DNA of 30,899 nt from positions 1 through 30,899 of the forward strand of contig CAZTCB010000015.1 of NCBI GenBank assembly GCA_964612455.1, read 5' to 3'. This DNA comes from SFEB01 sp964612455. GTDB taxonomy: Bacteria; Bacillota; Clostridia; Christensenellales; CAG-314. A model generated the notes under the pieces. It did no database searches. It was not told the DNA's origin and worked only from the letters and a program-made list of their open reading frames with translations. The position numbers were made by a program, and so were the translations under genes. Of this stretch, positions 7,217 to 16,516 are shown in pieces. Positions within the stretch are counted from its first letter, which is position 1. Every line of letters starts with the position of its first letter.

Positions 7217-8260
7217 CTATTCCGGCTTTTTGCCGCGCAATTTGAGCGTAGGACATGCGTTTAGCGACATATCCGAAAACCTGCCTTTGTACGCGGCGAC
7301 GTAATAACCCTGACTTGCTATCATGGCGGCGTTGTCGGTACAATAAACGAGTTGCGGCAGATAAACGTCGACGCCGAGTTGCTTGCCGAGTTTTTCCGCT
7401 TCGGCACGCAGGTATCGGTTGGCACCCACTCCGCCCGCAACCGCAAACCGCTTTAATCCGCTTTCCGTCAGCAACCGCTTACTGCGGGATATCAGCCCGT
7501 CTATCGCGGCATGGGTAAAGCTCGCGCACATGTCGGCTTTGTTTAATTCTTCTCCGCGTTGCGAAAGATTGTGAACGGTGTTGATAACGGCCGTTTTTAA
7601 ACCGCTGTACGAAAAATTGCCGTTGGATACGACGACTCCCGGCAATTTATAAATCGGTTGCCCGTCAGCTGCGTTTTTGTCTATATTGGGACCGCCCGGA
7701 TATCCGTAGCCGAGTACTCTCGCCACCTTGTCGAAAGCTTCTCCCGCGGCGTCGTCTATCGTACTCGCAAGCACGGCATAGTCCGTGTACCCGTCTACCC
7801 TGACGATTGCGGTGTGACCGCCGCTCGCCAAAAGACACAGATACGGGGGTTCGAGATCGGGATGATTGAGATAGTTGGCGCAGATATGCCCCTCCACGTG
7901 ATTTACCCCGACGAGAGGTATACCCGTCGCCTGACTCAATCCTTTTGCGAAAGACACTCCTACCAACAACGCGCCCACCAACCCCGCTCCGTACGTGACG
8001 GCTATGAGGTCGACGTCGTTTAACGTTTTTCCGCTTTGCTCCAACGCAAGCGCGACAACCTTGTCGATAACCTCTACGTGATTGCGACTGGCAATCTCCG
8101 GCACGACTCCGCCGTAGAGTTTGTGCACGTCTATCTGACTGACTATTACGTTGGACAAGACTTTTCGCCCGTCTTCCACCACGGCGCATGCCGTCTCGTC
8201 GCAACTGCTTTCTATCCCGAGGACTACGACGCCTCTTTCGTTTGACCGATAATTTTCCAT
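7217..8260 (-). CDS. tsaD: tRNA N6-adenosine threonylcarbamoyltransferase TsaD
   Basis: 347 aa, family-typical length. TsaD, with TsaB and TsaE, transfers threonylcarbamoyl to A37 of ANN-decoding tRNAs. It opens with the ASKHA nucleotide-binding segment GIESSCDETACAVV (about 15-28). It contains the metal-binding NHVEGH (His121 and His125), GGHTAIV, the region around residue 180 reading YGYPGGPNID, and VAGGVGANRYLR. The ATG at 8260 lies about 40 nt after the prfB stop; its ribosome binding site is weak (AAGAG, about 12 nt away). Last gene of the housekeeping operon. tsaB and tsaE are not in the window. Confidence 0.96.
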   Translation of the reverse strand: MENYRSNERGVVVLGIESSCDETACAVVEDGRKVLSNVIVSQIDVHKLYGGVVPEIASRNHVEVIDKVVALALEQSGKTLNDVDLIAVTYGAGLVGALLVGVSFAKGLSQATGIPLVGVNHVEGHICANYLNHPDLEPPYLCLLASGGHTAIVRVDGYTDYAVLASTIDDAAGEAFDKVARVLGYGYPGGPNIDKNAADGQPIYKLPGVVVSNGNFSYSGLKTAVINTVHNLSQRGEELNKADMCASFTHAAIDGLISRSKRLLTESGLKRFAVAGGVGANRYLRAEAEKLGKQLGVDVYLPQLVYCTDNAAMIASQGYYVAAYKGRFSDMSLNACPTLKLRGKKPE

Positions 8261-8299
8261 TTTTTATTTTTACTCTTTCGTCCGTTTAATATGCCGAAA

Positions 8300-9395
8300 T
8301 CAAAAAGCCTTGCCGAGATAGTCCTCGATAAACGGCTGAACGTTGCCGTCCATAACGTCGTTTACGTTGGCGTTTTCGTACCCCGTCCTGTGGTCTTTGA
8401 CCAAAGTGTAGGGGCAAAATACATAACTGCGAATCTGACTTCCCCATTCGATTTTTTTGACTTCGCCCTTTATCGACGCCGCCTCTTCCATCTGCTGGCG
8501 TTCCTTAAGTTCAGCAAGGCGACTCTTTAACATCTGCATCGCGTACTCTCTGTTTTGAATCTGACTGCGTTGCGTCTGACACGCGACCACTATACCCGTA
8601 GGCAGGTGGGTGATGCGTATGGCGCTCTCCGTCTTGTTGATGTGCTGTCCGCCCGCTCCGCTGCTGCGATAGGTATCCACTTTGAGGTCTTTGTCAGCGA
8701 TAACGATTTCTTCGTCGTTGTCCAGCACGGGCATTACTTCGAGCGACGCAAAACTCGTATGGCGACGTTTGTTGGCGTCAAACGGACTGATGCGCACCAG
8801 CCTATGAACGCCTTTTTCGGCTTTGAGATATCCGTAAGCGTAGTCTCCGCCGACCGTAAACGTAACGCTCTTGAGCCCCGCCTCGTCACCGTCAAGCCTG
8901 TCTTCCTCGCGCACCGTGTACCCCTGTCTTTCGCAATATCTCAGATACATGCGATACAACATGGCGCACCAATCCATTGCCTCGGTTCCGCCTGCTCCGG
9001 CATGCAAAGTCAACGTGGCGTCGCAATCGTCGTACTTACCTCTCAACAAAGTGGTCAGGTGCAATTGCGCGACGCTTTCCCTCAACGCGGCGATTTCGGC
9101 GGCTGTTTCCTGCAACATTCCCTCGTCGTCCGCGGCAAGGTCGAGGATTTCCGCCGCCCCGTCTACGCTTGCGCACAGTTTTTCGTACTGCGCGAGTTTG
9201 TTTTCGTCATGTTTAAGCTTGCGGCTGATTTTTTGAGCGTTGTCCACGTCCTGCCAAAAATCCTCCGCTTGCGTCTTAACTTTTAACTCCTCTATCTCTT
9301 TACGCAGATTAGGCAAGTCAAAGTGACTCACCCGCCCCGCTGAGTTTCGATTTCATCTCTCTCAATAATTGTTTTTGTTCGTCTATATTAATCAA
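8300..9395 (-). CDS. prfB: Peptide chain release factor 2, with programmed +1 frameshift
   Basis: About 364 aa after recoding. RF2 recognises UGA/UAA and triggers peptide release. The downstream frame shows the release-factor core GAGGTEAMDW, the SPF anticodon-like tripeptide (VRISPFDANKRRHTS) and the catalytic GGQ (SSGAGGQHINKTES). That frame alone has only a GTG at 9331 and lacks the N-terminal helix. The zero frame starts at TTG 9395, 11 nt after GGAG, reads 25 codons ending GESL, and meets TGA as codon 26 (9320-9318). Slipping at CTT TGA C continues as LDLPNLRK. Codon position and site match the classical autoregulatory RF2 frameshift. The gene follows secA by 64 nt. The alternative single-frame GTG start would leave RF2 about 21 residues short. 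Confidence 0.93.
9317..9332 (-). promoter_or_regulatory. RF2 programmed +1 ribosomal frameshift site
   Basis: Minus strand GGTGAG-TCA-CTT-TGA-C: a Shine-Dalgarno-like GGTGAG placed 3 nt before the CTT slippery codon, then in-frame TGA followed by C. Spacing and sequence match the known E. coli site (AGGGGG-TAT-CTT-TGA-C). Low RF2 slows termination at UGA and promotes the shift, so RF2 sets its own level. Confidence 0.93.
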
Positions 9396-9459
9396 ATCTC
9401 ATCACTCTCCCTATCAAGAATTTGCTTTTTCGATACAACTCCGCCGACTACGGCGCCGA

Positions 9460-12213
9460 TTATTGTTTCCCTTTCTTTTTGGCATCCATCGACTCCTGCT
9501 TGCGGCGCTTTGCCTCGTCTTTGCCGCAACAGTTTTTATATTTGAGACCGCTGCCGCACGGACAAGGTCGGTTCATCGACAGATTGGGATTGTCGTTTAC
9601 TCCTTCTTTTTGCTTGACGTTGTTTCGGCTGACCTTTTTTATCTGACCGAACAACAATACCCTCACCGTCGTGTACTGTATATCCGTCTCCATCGTCTCG
9701 AACATGTCGTACGCCTCTTTTTTATACAGCGCGACGGGATCCTGCTGACCGATTGCCGCGAGACCTACGCCTTTGCGCATCTGGTCGATGTCGTCGATAT
9801 GCATCATCCACTTGTCGTCGATGGTTTTTAACAAAACGTACCTTTCGAGATCCTTAAAATCGATTTCGCCGTCCGTCTCGTCGGCAACATGCTCCGCCCG
9901 ACGATTTAACAACTCCTTGACGTACGCCGTCATCTCTTTGAGTATCTCTTTGGCGGACATTTCATGATGCTCCGACTTTAAAAACTCTTCTTCCATCGGC
10001 AGGTATTTTTGATTCAACACTTTGTTTGCCGACGCGAAATCCCACTTTCGGCTATCCGAAACGCCGTTTACGGCGTCCTCCAACGCTTTGCGGCAATACC
10101 CCTCCGCCATGTCGAGAATTTCGTCGTGCACGTCCTCGCCGTTGACTATACGCTGACGTTCCTTGTAAATAATGTTACGTTGCATATTGTTGACGTCGTC
10201 GTATTGCAAAACCTGCTTTCTCATGCCGAAATAACGACTTTCGAGATTTTTTTGCGCGGTTTCGATTGCTTTGGTCATCATCTTTTGGGTAATGGGTTCG
10301 TCGTCCGACCACTTAAAGAACTTTAGCATGTTCTGCAACCTTTCGCCGCCGAACAATCTCGCAAGGTCGTCCTCTAAACTGATAAAAAACACGCTGCTGC
10401 CCGGATCTCCCTGACGGCCGCTACGCCCTCTCAACTGATTGTCTATACGACGGCTCTCATGCCTCTCCGTGCCGATGATATGCAATCCGCCCGCCGCAAT
10501 GACCTTTTCTTTTTCTTTATCCGTCTCGACTTTAAATTGGTTGTAAAAATCACGATAGGCTTTTTTCCACCCTTCTTCCTCGGGAGTACCGTCCGCGTAA
10601 CTCGTCGCAACGGCGATTTGCTCGTCGGTGTAGCCTTGTTGCACCATCTTTTGTCGCGCCAAAAACTCGGGGTTGCCGCCCAGCAAAATATCCGTGCCGC
10701 GCCCCGCCATGTTGGTTGCTATGGTGACGGCGTTTAGTCTGCCCGCCTGCGCTACTATCTCCGCCTCGCGCATATGATTTTTGGCGTTTAAAACGTTGTG
10801 CCTGACGCCTTGCCTCGCGAGAAGTTTAGACAGCTCTTCGCTCGCCTCGACGCTAATCGTACCGACCAACACGGGTTGACCTTTTTCGTGGCACTCGACG
10901 ATGTCGTCTATGATGTGTTTCAACTTGGCGGCACGAGTAGTATACAACACGTCGTTGTAATCCGTCCTTATCATAGGCTTGTTGGTAGGTATCTCCACGA
11001 CGTCGAGGTTGTATATAGAGTTAAACTCGCCCTCCTCGGTCTTGGCGGTACCGGTCATACCGCTCATTTTTTTATACATTCTGAACAAATTCTGGAAAGT
11101 AACGGTCGCGAGCGTCTTGTTTTCCTCTTTTATCCTGACGCCTTCTTTCGCCTCGATAGCCTGATGCAACCCGGCGTTAAACCGTCTGCCTATCATCTTG
11201 CGCCCCGTAAACTCGTCGACGATGATGACCTCGCCGCCTTCGACGATATAGTCTATGTCGCGTTTCATGATAAAATTGGCGCGCAAAGCCTGATTGACAT
11301 AATGGTTAAGCTCGGTATTTTCGACGTCCGAAAGGTTGCTTACGTTAAAAAACCTTTCGGCTTTTTCGACGCCGCGTTGAGTCAGCCTGACGGATTTGTC
11401 CTTTTCGGTGACCAGCACGTCGTAATTGTCCTCGAGCTCATCGTCGTACTCGGAGTTAAAGCGGTCGAGCTTGCTCTTTTCGTCGTCGGACTTTTCAAAA
11501 CCGCGGCTCAACCCCTTGGCAAACCTGTTGGCGGTAACGTACATTTCGTTACTCTTGGTTCCCGCTCCGCTTATAATAAGCGGCGTACGTGCCTCGTCGA
11601 TAAGGATACTGTCGACTTCGTCGATGATAACGAAATTAAGCCCCCTTTGTACGAGGTCTTCTTTCCTGACGACCATGTTGTCGCGCAAGTAGTCGAAACC
11701 GAACTCGTTGTTGGTCCCGTAGGTAATCTCGCAGCCGTATGCAGCTTGTTTTTCCGAACGGCTCATTTGCGCGTAAATAACGCCCACCGACACGCCCAAA
11801 AACTTGTAAATCTTTCCCATCCATTCGGCGTCGCGCTTGGCAAGATAATCGTTTACCGTAACTATATGCACGCCGTTTCCCGTCAGGGAATTGAGATACG
11901 CAGGCATAGTCGAAACGAGAGTTTTGCCCTCGCCCGTGGACATCTGGCAAATCCGCCCCTGATGCAACGCTATTCCGCCGAGAATCTGCACGTGAAAGTG
12001 ATACATGTTGAGCGTGCGTCTGGACGCCTCTCTCACCGCGGCAAAGGCATCGGGCAGTACGTCGTCCAACGTTTCGCCTTTAGTCAGCCTCTCTTTGAGC
12101 CACGGCGTCACGGCTTTAAGCTCGGCGTCGGTCTTTGCCGCGTACGTATCTGCCAACGCCTCGACCTTTTTGGCTGTTTTTTCGAGAAGTTTAAGTTGCT
12201 TTTTGTTATTCAT
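9460..12213 (-). CDS. secA: Preprotein translocase ATPase SecA
   Basis: 917 aa. Motor that drives unfolded preproteins through SecYEG at the cytoplasmic membrane. Walker A lies in MSTGEGKTL (about 91-99) and the DEAD-like box in IIDEVDSIL (about 205). The regulatory motif NMAGRGTDILLGGNP and GGLHIIGTERHESRRIDNQLRGRSGRQGDPG belong to the second nucleotide-binding fold. A complete C-terminal zinc/SecB-type tail, Cys884-x-Cys886-x8-Cys895-Cys896, is present after a Lys-rich linker. GGAG lies 9 nt before the ATG, and the first 8 bases overlap the end of comF, suggesting coupled translation. Nothing is missing relative to full-length SecA. Confidence 0.98.
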   Translation of the reverse strand: MNNKKQLKLLEKTAKKVEALADTYAAKTDAELKAVTPWLKERLTKGETLDDVLPDAFAAVREASRRTLNMYHFHVQILGGIALHQGRICQMSTGEGKTLVSTMPAYLNSLTGNGVHIVTVNDYLAKRDAEWMGKIYKFLGVSVGVIYAQMSRSEKQAAYGCEITYGTNNEFGFDYLRDNMVVRKEDLVQRGLNFVIIDEVDSILIDEARTPLIISGAGTKSNEMYVTANRFAKGLSRGFEKSDDEKSKLDRFNSEYDDELEDNYDVLVTEKDKSVRLTQRGVEKAERFFNVSNLSDVENTELNHYVNQALRANFIMKRDIDYIVEGGEVIIVDEFTGRKMIGRRFNAGLHQAIEAKEGVRIKEENKTLATVTFQNLFRMYKKMSGMTGTAKTEEGEFNSIYNLDVVEIPTNKPMIRTDYNDVLYTTRAAKLKHIIDDIVECHEKGQPVLVGTISVEASEELSKLLARQGVRHNVLNAKNHMREAEIVAQAGRLNAVTIATNMAGRGTDILLGGNPEFLARQKMVQQGYTDEQIAVATSYADGTPEEEGWKKAYRDFYNQFKVETDKEKEKVIAAGGLHIIGTERHESRRIDNQLRGRSGRQGDPGSSVFFISLEDDLARLFGGERLQNMLKFFKWSDDEPITQKMMTKAIETAQKNLESRYFGMRKQVLQYDDVNNMQRNIIYKERQRIVNGEDVHDEILDMAEGYCRKALEDAVNGVSDSRKWDFASANKVLNQKYLPMEEEFLKSEHHEMSAKEILKEMTAYVKELLNRRAEHVADETDGEIDFKDLERYVLLKTIDDKWMMHIDDIDQMRKGVGLAAIGQQDPVALYKKEAYDMFETMETDIQYTTVRVLLFGQIKKVSRNNVKQKEGVNDNPNLSMNRPCPCGSGLKYKNCCGKDEAKRRKQESMDAKKKGKQ

Positions 12214-12949
12214 CTTTATTCTCCTTGTCGCGTTTTACAATTAATCTTTCTTTTGCGGATACCGCCGTAAGCCCGAAAACCTTAATCGCCTTGTTCTTTT
12301 TCAGCACCCGTGCGATTCTATCAATCGTCGTGCCCGTAGTCTTGACGTCGTCGACGACCAATACCTTCTTTCCCGCGAAAGCGTCGGGGTTTTTTACGGC
12401 GAAAGCATCGATAAGGTTGTTTCGCCTCTCCTCGTTAGTCAGTTTTTCCTGCTGAACGGTATCCTTTATTTTTATTACGTTGTCCTCGTCGAGAGGCAAT
12501 CCCGTCAACCGACAAAACTCCCGCGCAAGCAACAACGACTGATTGTATCCTCTTTTTTCCAACGACGTTTCGGACAACGGCGCAGGCACGACCACGTCGA
12601 CGTCTATCCCCGAGCGTAAATACGTCGCTACCATGTACACGGCAAAAACGTCCGCAAGGTACGTCGCGTTGCCGTACTTAAAACTCCTCACGAGCGTCAC
12701 CGCTATGTCGGTGTAATCGAAACTGCTGATTATCCTGTCAAAAAACACCTTGCTCGGCTTGCATGTCGCGCAATAGTCGTGATCTCCCTCGATTTTTGCA
12801 CCGCACAGCGCACATGTCTTTCCGTCGTTTAACGGTAACTTGGTCTTGCAATAATCGCAAAACCCGCTGTCGTCAAAAACGTCCGCACCGCAACGACAGC
12901 ATGTGTACCGATGAAAATCAAACAGTTTTTCAGCCGAAAAGGGCGTCAT
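12206..12949 (-). CDS. comF: ComF family protein (phosphoribosyltransferase-like, amidophosphoribosyltransferase-related)
   Basis: 247 aa. The N-terminus carries four CxxC-type pairs (CCRCG, CDYC, CALCG, CATC, about residues 16-65), consistent with a zinc-binding double-zinc-ribbon. The C-terminal phosphoribosyltransferase domain contains VPAPLSETSLEKRGYNQ and the PRPP loop VLVVDDVKTTGTT. In naturally competent bacteria ComF helps take up single-stranded DNA. The start at ATG 12949 is chosen because GAGGAG lies 10 nt before it; an upstream TTG in frame is inside that ribosome binding site. It overlaps recD2 by 20 nt and secA by 8 nt. No other competence genes are visible, so a DNA-uptake role is unproven. 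Confidence 0.9.
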   Translation of the reverse strand: MTPFSAEKLFDFHRYTCCRCGADVFDDSGFCDYCKTKLPLNDGKTCALCGAKIEGDHDYCATCKPSKVFFDRIISSFDYTDIAVTLVRSFKYGNATYLADVFAVYMVATYLRSGIDVDVVVPAPLSETSLEKRGYNQSLLLAREFCRLTGLPLDEDNVIKIKDTVQQEKLTNEERRNNLIDAFAVKNPDAFAGKKVLVVDDVKTTGTTIDRIARVLKKNKAIKVFGLTAVSAKERLIVKRDKENKDE

Positions 12950-15164
12950 ACTTTTTGTTCTCCTCAAGCAAAAATTTTTTCAACATAGTCGTGCGCTGTT
13001 TGACGTAATTGTTGTGAACCATGAGCGCAAGAGTTTTTTTGCCGCACACCGTCACGACTATTTTTTTCGCCCTCGTGACCGCGGTATACAGCAAATTTTT
13101 ATTAAGTATCGTGGGCGGTCCGTTGGTTACCGCAATGACCACGACGTCAAACTCGCTGCCCTGACTCTTGTGAACGGTGACGGCGTATGCGAGTTTAAGG
13201 TCCTCGAGACCGCTTGCCTGATACAATGCCTGCCTACCGTCGTCAAAAACGACGACCAACGTGTTTACCGACGGGTTAATCCGCGTAATCGTACCCATGT
13301 CGCCGTTAAAGACTCCCGAGCTTTCTTCTACCCCCGTATCGGTCAATCTGCTCCATGTTTGCTCGTAATCGTTGCGAATCTGCATCACTTTGTCGCCCTC
13401 GCGGTACGTGACGCCGCCGTACTTGACTTCTCTTTTGTTTTTGTCGGGGGGATTTAAAATCTCCTGAAGTTTTTCGTTGAGGTTGTTTACCCCCGACGCG
13501 CCGCCTTTAAGCGGGCAAAGCACCTGAATGTCGCGCGGCGAAACCTTTGCGAAAGACGGCAACCTGCGACTCACCATGTCGACCACGGTGTTAAGCACGT
13601 CCGTCTGATTGTCTTTGTACGCAATAAAAAAATCTTTACTCGTGTTGTCCGCGACGGGCATTTTACCCTGATTGATGAGGTGAGCGTTAGATACGATTAA
13701 ACTCCCCTCGTCCTGCCGATATATGTGCGTCAGATACCTGACGTCCACCAACTTGCTCGCGATAAGGTCGCCCAGCACGTTGCCTGCGCCCACGCTCGGC
13801 AATTGGTCTTTGTCCCCGACGAGCACGAGTCGGCAAGTATCTCTGACCGCATTGACCAGACTGTATATTATACCCACGTCCGCCATAGACAACTCGTCTA
13901 TGATAATGACGTCGGCGGAAAGCTTGTTGCTTTTATTAAAACAGAAACGCACCGCGCCGTCGTTAAACTCCATACCGAGCATACGGTGTATAGTCTTTGC
14001 TTCCTGCCCCGTAGACTCGCTCAGTCGTTTTGCCGCGCGCCCCGTGGGGGTGCAGTACTCGACTTTAAGCTTAAGGCTGTTGAATATATAAGACACGCAC
14101 TTGATGATAGTCGTTTTGCCCGTACCGGGACCGCCCGTCACTATCGTCACGCCGCCGTTTACCGCCGAGTTTATTGCGTCGCGCTGACTCGAGTGAAACT
14201 TTATCCCGTTGATTTTTTCAAACTCATCTATCAACGCGTCCGTATCTATTCCGAGAGGTTTTATCTCCCTGACGAGCTTGATTATTTGCGCCGCTATGGC
14301 TTTTTCTTGTTTAAAATATCTTGACAAAGCGATACATTTTTCGCCTTCGTGATAAAAACAATTGCAAACGAGGTCAAACTGAAGGTTTTGATAAACCTCG
14401 TCCGTTATCGCCGCGTCAACGTCCTTTTCGAGACCGAGCAAATCCTTGAGCGCGGCGTTGACGTCCTTGACGAATAAAAAGGTATTGCCGAGTTTTTCCG
14501 CCGCCTCTTTGAGATAATACACGACCCCCGCTCGTATGCGAAACTCGCTGTCGCTCGCTATACCCATGCTCTGCGCTATCCTGTCCGCCGTCAAAAAACC
14601 CACGCCGTCGATATCGTCTATGAGTTTGTAGGGGTTTTTCGTAAGTATACGTTGCACGTTACCCTTGTAGGCGTTGTATATCTTTATCGCCATGTTGGTG
14701 GTAATGCCGTACCCCTGCAAAAACATTATCTGTTGTTGCATGTCGATGTGTTCGGCGTAAGCGTTGCCTATCGATACGGCTTTGTTTTTGCTTATTCCTC
14801 GCACTTTGACCAGTTCCATCGGGTTGTCGCGCAACACGTCCATAGTTTTGTCGCCGAAAGCGTCCACGATAGCCTCGGCGGTCTTTGGTCCTACGCCCTT
14901 AATCAGTCCGCTTTCAAGGTATTTTTTTATATCCCCCGCACGGCTCGGGGTAGAAACGACGATTTTTTGCACGGCAAACTGTTCGCCAAACTTGGGGTGA
15001 CAAACGACATTGCCCTCCAACTCCAGTTCTTCGCCGACGGTCACCACCGGCATGTTGCCGACGCAGGTATACTCGCCCCCGTCGGTTGCAAACAAAGACA
15101 GCACGCAATAGCCGTTTTGGTTGTTGTAAAAAACTATATTTTTTACTACCCCTTTTAGTATCAT
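12930..15164 (-). CDS. recD2: ATP-dependent 5'-3' DNA helicase RecD2
   Basis: 744 aa. RecD-like SF1B helicase of the type found without RecBC in Firmicutes, involved in replication-fork and repair processes. The N-terminal OB-like segment (YNNQNGYCVLSL) is followed by helix-hairpin-helix repeats (GLIKGVGPKTAEAIV and VRGISKNKAVSIG). Walker A is GGPGTGKTT (about 344-352), Walker B IIIDELSMAD, and motif VI region LAYAVTVHKSQGSEFD lies near the C-terminus. ATG 15164 is preferred over the in-frame TTG at 15191 because it begins the family-typical MILKGVVKNI. There is no Shine-Dalgarno sequence, only A-rich leader, and an extended -10 box lies right before the ATG. First gene of the five-gene operon. 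Confidence 0.95.
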   Translation of the reverse strand: MILKGVVKNIVFYNNQNGYCVLSLFATDGGEYTCVGNMPVVTVGEELELEGNVVCHPKFGEQFAVQKIVVSTPSRAGDIKKYLESGLIKGVGPKTAEAIVDAFGDKTMDVLRDNPMELVKVRGISKNKAVSIGNAYAEHIDMQQQIMFLQGYGITTNMAIKIYNAYKGNVQRILTKNPYKLIDDIDGVGFLTADRIAQSMGIASDSEFRIRAGVVYYLKEAAEKLGNTFLFVKDVNAALKDLLGLEKDVDAAITDEVYQNLQFDLVCNCFYHEGEKCIALSRYFKQEKAIAAQIIKLVREIKPLGIDTDALIDEFEKINGIKFHSSQRDAINSAVNGGVTIVTGGPGTGKTTIIKCVSYIFNSLKLKVEYCTPTGRAAKRLSESTGQEAKTIHRMLGMEFNDGAVRFCFNKSNKLSADVIIIDELSMADVGIIYSLVNAVRDTCRLVLVGDKDQLPSVGAGNVLGDLIASKLVDVRYLTHIYRQDEGSLIVSNAHLINQGKMPVADNTSKDFFIAYKDNQTDVLNTVVDMVSRRLPSFAKVSPRDIQVLCPLKGGASGVNNLNEKLQEILNPPDKNKREVKYGGVTYREGDKVMQIRNDYEQTWSRLTDTGVEESSGVFNGDMGTITRINPSVNTLVVVFDDGRQALYQASGLEDLKLAYAVTVHKSQGSEFDVVVIAVTNGPPTILNKNLLYTAVTRAKKIVVTVCGKKTLALMVHNNYVKQRTTMLKKFLLEENKKYDALFG

Positions 15165-15170
15165 TTTTTT

Positions 15171-15179
15171 ATTGTAACA
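15171..15179 (-). promoter_or_regulatory. Putative extended -10 promoter giving near-leaderless recD2 mRNA
   Basis: Minus strand TGT-TACAAT (15179-15171) matches an extended -10 element (TGn plus 5 of 6 TATAAT). No good -35 is present because the metK terminator occupies that position. The -10 box ends 6 nt before the recD2 ATG, so transcription would begin at or next to the start codon, consistent with the missing Shine-Dalgarno. Confidence 0.4.
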
Positions 15180-15186
15180 TAAATAA

Positions 15187-15220
15187 ATCAAAAAGCACGC
15201 TTTTTTGCGTGCTTTTTTTT
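15187..15220 (-). terminator. Intrinsic terminator after metK
   Basis: Minus strand AAAGCACGC pairs with GCGTGCTTT around an A6 loop, with a U5 run downstream. It overlaps the metK stop codon and separates metK from recD2. Confidence 0.85.
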
Positions 15221-16394
15221 AGTTTTTAATATATTTTTTCAAAATTTTTGCCATATCCGTTTTTTCCCACGGAAACTCGTCGCGACCGAAATGCCCGTAA
15301 GACGCCGTTGCAAAATAAATCGGACGAAGCAAATCAAACTTTTCTATGATGGCGCGCGGACGCAAATCAAAGTTTTCCGCAACGATTTCCGACAGTTTTT
15401 CATCCGAAACGACGCCGGTGCCGAAAGTATTGACGAAAACGCTGACGGGTTTTGCAATACCTATGGCATAACTCACCTGCATCTCAACCTTTCGCGCCAG
15501 CCCCGCCGCAACGACGTTTTTGCATATATACCTGCACATATATGCCGCGCTCCTGTCCACCTTTGTGGGGTCTTTTCCCGAAAAACAACCGCCGCCGTGC
15601 GCGCAATAACCGCCGTAAGTATCTACTATTATTTTTCTCCCCGTCAGTCCCGTGTCGCCCATAGGACCGCCGATAACAAACTTGCCCGTCGGATTGATAA
15701 AGTACTTGGTGTCGGCGTCGAGCAAATCAGACGGAACGACGGCTTTTATCACTTCGTTTATCATATCGCGACACAAAGTGTCTCTGTCGACGTCGGGATC
15801 ATGTTGCGTAGACAACACGACGGTATCCACGCGCTTTACCTCGTCGCCGTCGTACTCAACGGTAACCTGTGCCTTTCCGTCGGGGCGAAGATACCCGAAA
15901 CGTCCGTTTTTTCGCACTTCCGCAAGTTTCATGCAAATTCTGTTGGCAAGCATATGAGCCAAGGGCATCAACTCTTTGGTCTCGTCGCAAGCAAAACCGA
16001 ACATCATGCCCTGATCGCCCGCGCCAAATCTGTCAAGCTCGTCACCGCCTTGTTTGTACTCCATGCTGTTGTCCACACCGAGAGCAATGTCGCTGCTCTG
16101 CCCGTCGATACTCGTCAAAACGGCGCACGTGTTGCCGTCAAAACCGTACTTGGCGCGCGTATAACCTATATTTTTTACCGTTTCACGCACTATTGCGGGG
16201 ATATCCACGTAACAGTCGGCAGTAATCTCTCCCGCCACCAGTACTCCTCCGGTAAAACACGTCGTTTCGCACGCAACGCGCGCGTTTTTGTCTTTTGCGA
16301 TAATGGCGTCCAGCACGGCGTCGCTCACCTGATCGCAAACTTTATCGGGATGACCTTCCGTCACGCTCTCGCTCGTAAAAAATCTTTTACTCAT
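15219..16394 (-). CDS. metK: S-adenosylmethionine synthetase
   Basis: 391 aa, family-typical. Makes SAM from methionine and ATP in the cytoplasm. Motifs in order: TSESVTEGHPDKVCDQ near the N-terminus, GAGDQGMMFGFACDE (adenine/methionine region), and the P-loop-like GGGCFSGKDPTKVDRSAAY. The ATG at 16394 has AGGAG 7 nt upstream. The open frame extends further upstream only because it runs through the riboswitch and terminator leader. Transcription starts at promoter 16639-16667 and is controlled by the SAM-I riboswitch, so the enzyme is shut down by its own product. Monocistronic, with a terminator at its end. Confidence 0.98.
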   Translation of the reverse strand: MSKRFFTSESVTEGHPDKVCDQVSDAVLDAIIAKDKNARVACETTCFTGGVLVAGEITADCYVDIPAIVRETVKNIGYTRAKYGFDGNTCAVLTSIDGQSSDIALGVDNSMEYKQGGDELDRFGAGDQGMMFGFACDETKELMPLAHMLANRICMKLAEVRKNGRFGYLRPDGKAQVTVEYDGDEVKRVDTVVLSTQHDPDVDRDTLCRDMINEVIKAVVPSDLLDADTKYFINPTGKFVIGGPMGDTGLTGRKIIVDTYGGYCAHGGGCFSGKDPTKVDRSAAYMCRYICKNVVAAGLARKVEMQVSYAIGIAKPVSVFVNTFGTGVVSDEKLSEIVAENFDLRPRAIIEKFDLLRPIYFATASYGHFGRDEFPWEKTDMAKILKKYIKN

Positions 16395-16460
16395 ATTTTC
16401 TCCTTTTTTTCTCGTCGTAAAATTAATAAACGCCACCGATTGCCGCTTTTTACGTTCCGC

Positions 16461-16494
16461 AAAAAAAAAGCTCCGCCTCTTAAGGGGCGGAACT
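16461..16494 (-). terminator. Riboswitch-controlled terminator before metK
   Basis: Minus strand AGTTCCGCC (16494-16486) pairs with GGCGGAGCT (16477-16469), a 9-bp stem with one G-U pair and an 8-nt loop, followed by a U9 run. It lies between the SAM-I aptamer and the metK ribosome binding site, as expected for an OFF switch. Confidence 0.88.
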
Positions 16495-16516
16495 CTTAAA
16501 TCGCTTAAAAATACCG

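Noticed and set aside
9310..9331. GTG at 9331 as the start of prfB
   Set aside because: It lies within the frameshift region, leaves the protein without its N-terminus, and is explained by the CTT TGA C recoding from TTG 9395.
10798..12270. 490-aa plus-strand ORF opposite secA, and other long plus-strand ORFs opposite prfB, metK, ilvE and the CoA transferase
   Set aside because: They lie antisense to genes with clear family motifs, have no ribosome binding site or domain sense, and reflect the GC-biased third codon positions of the true genes.
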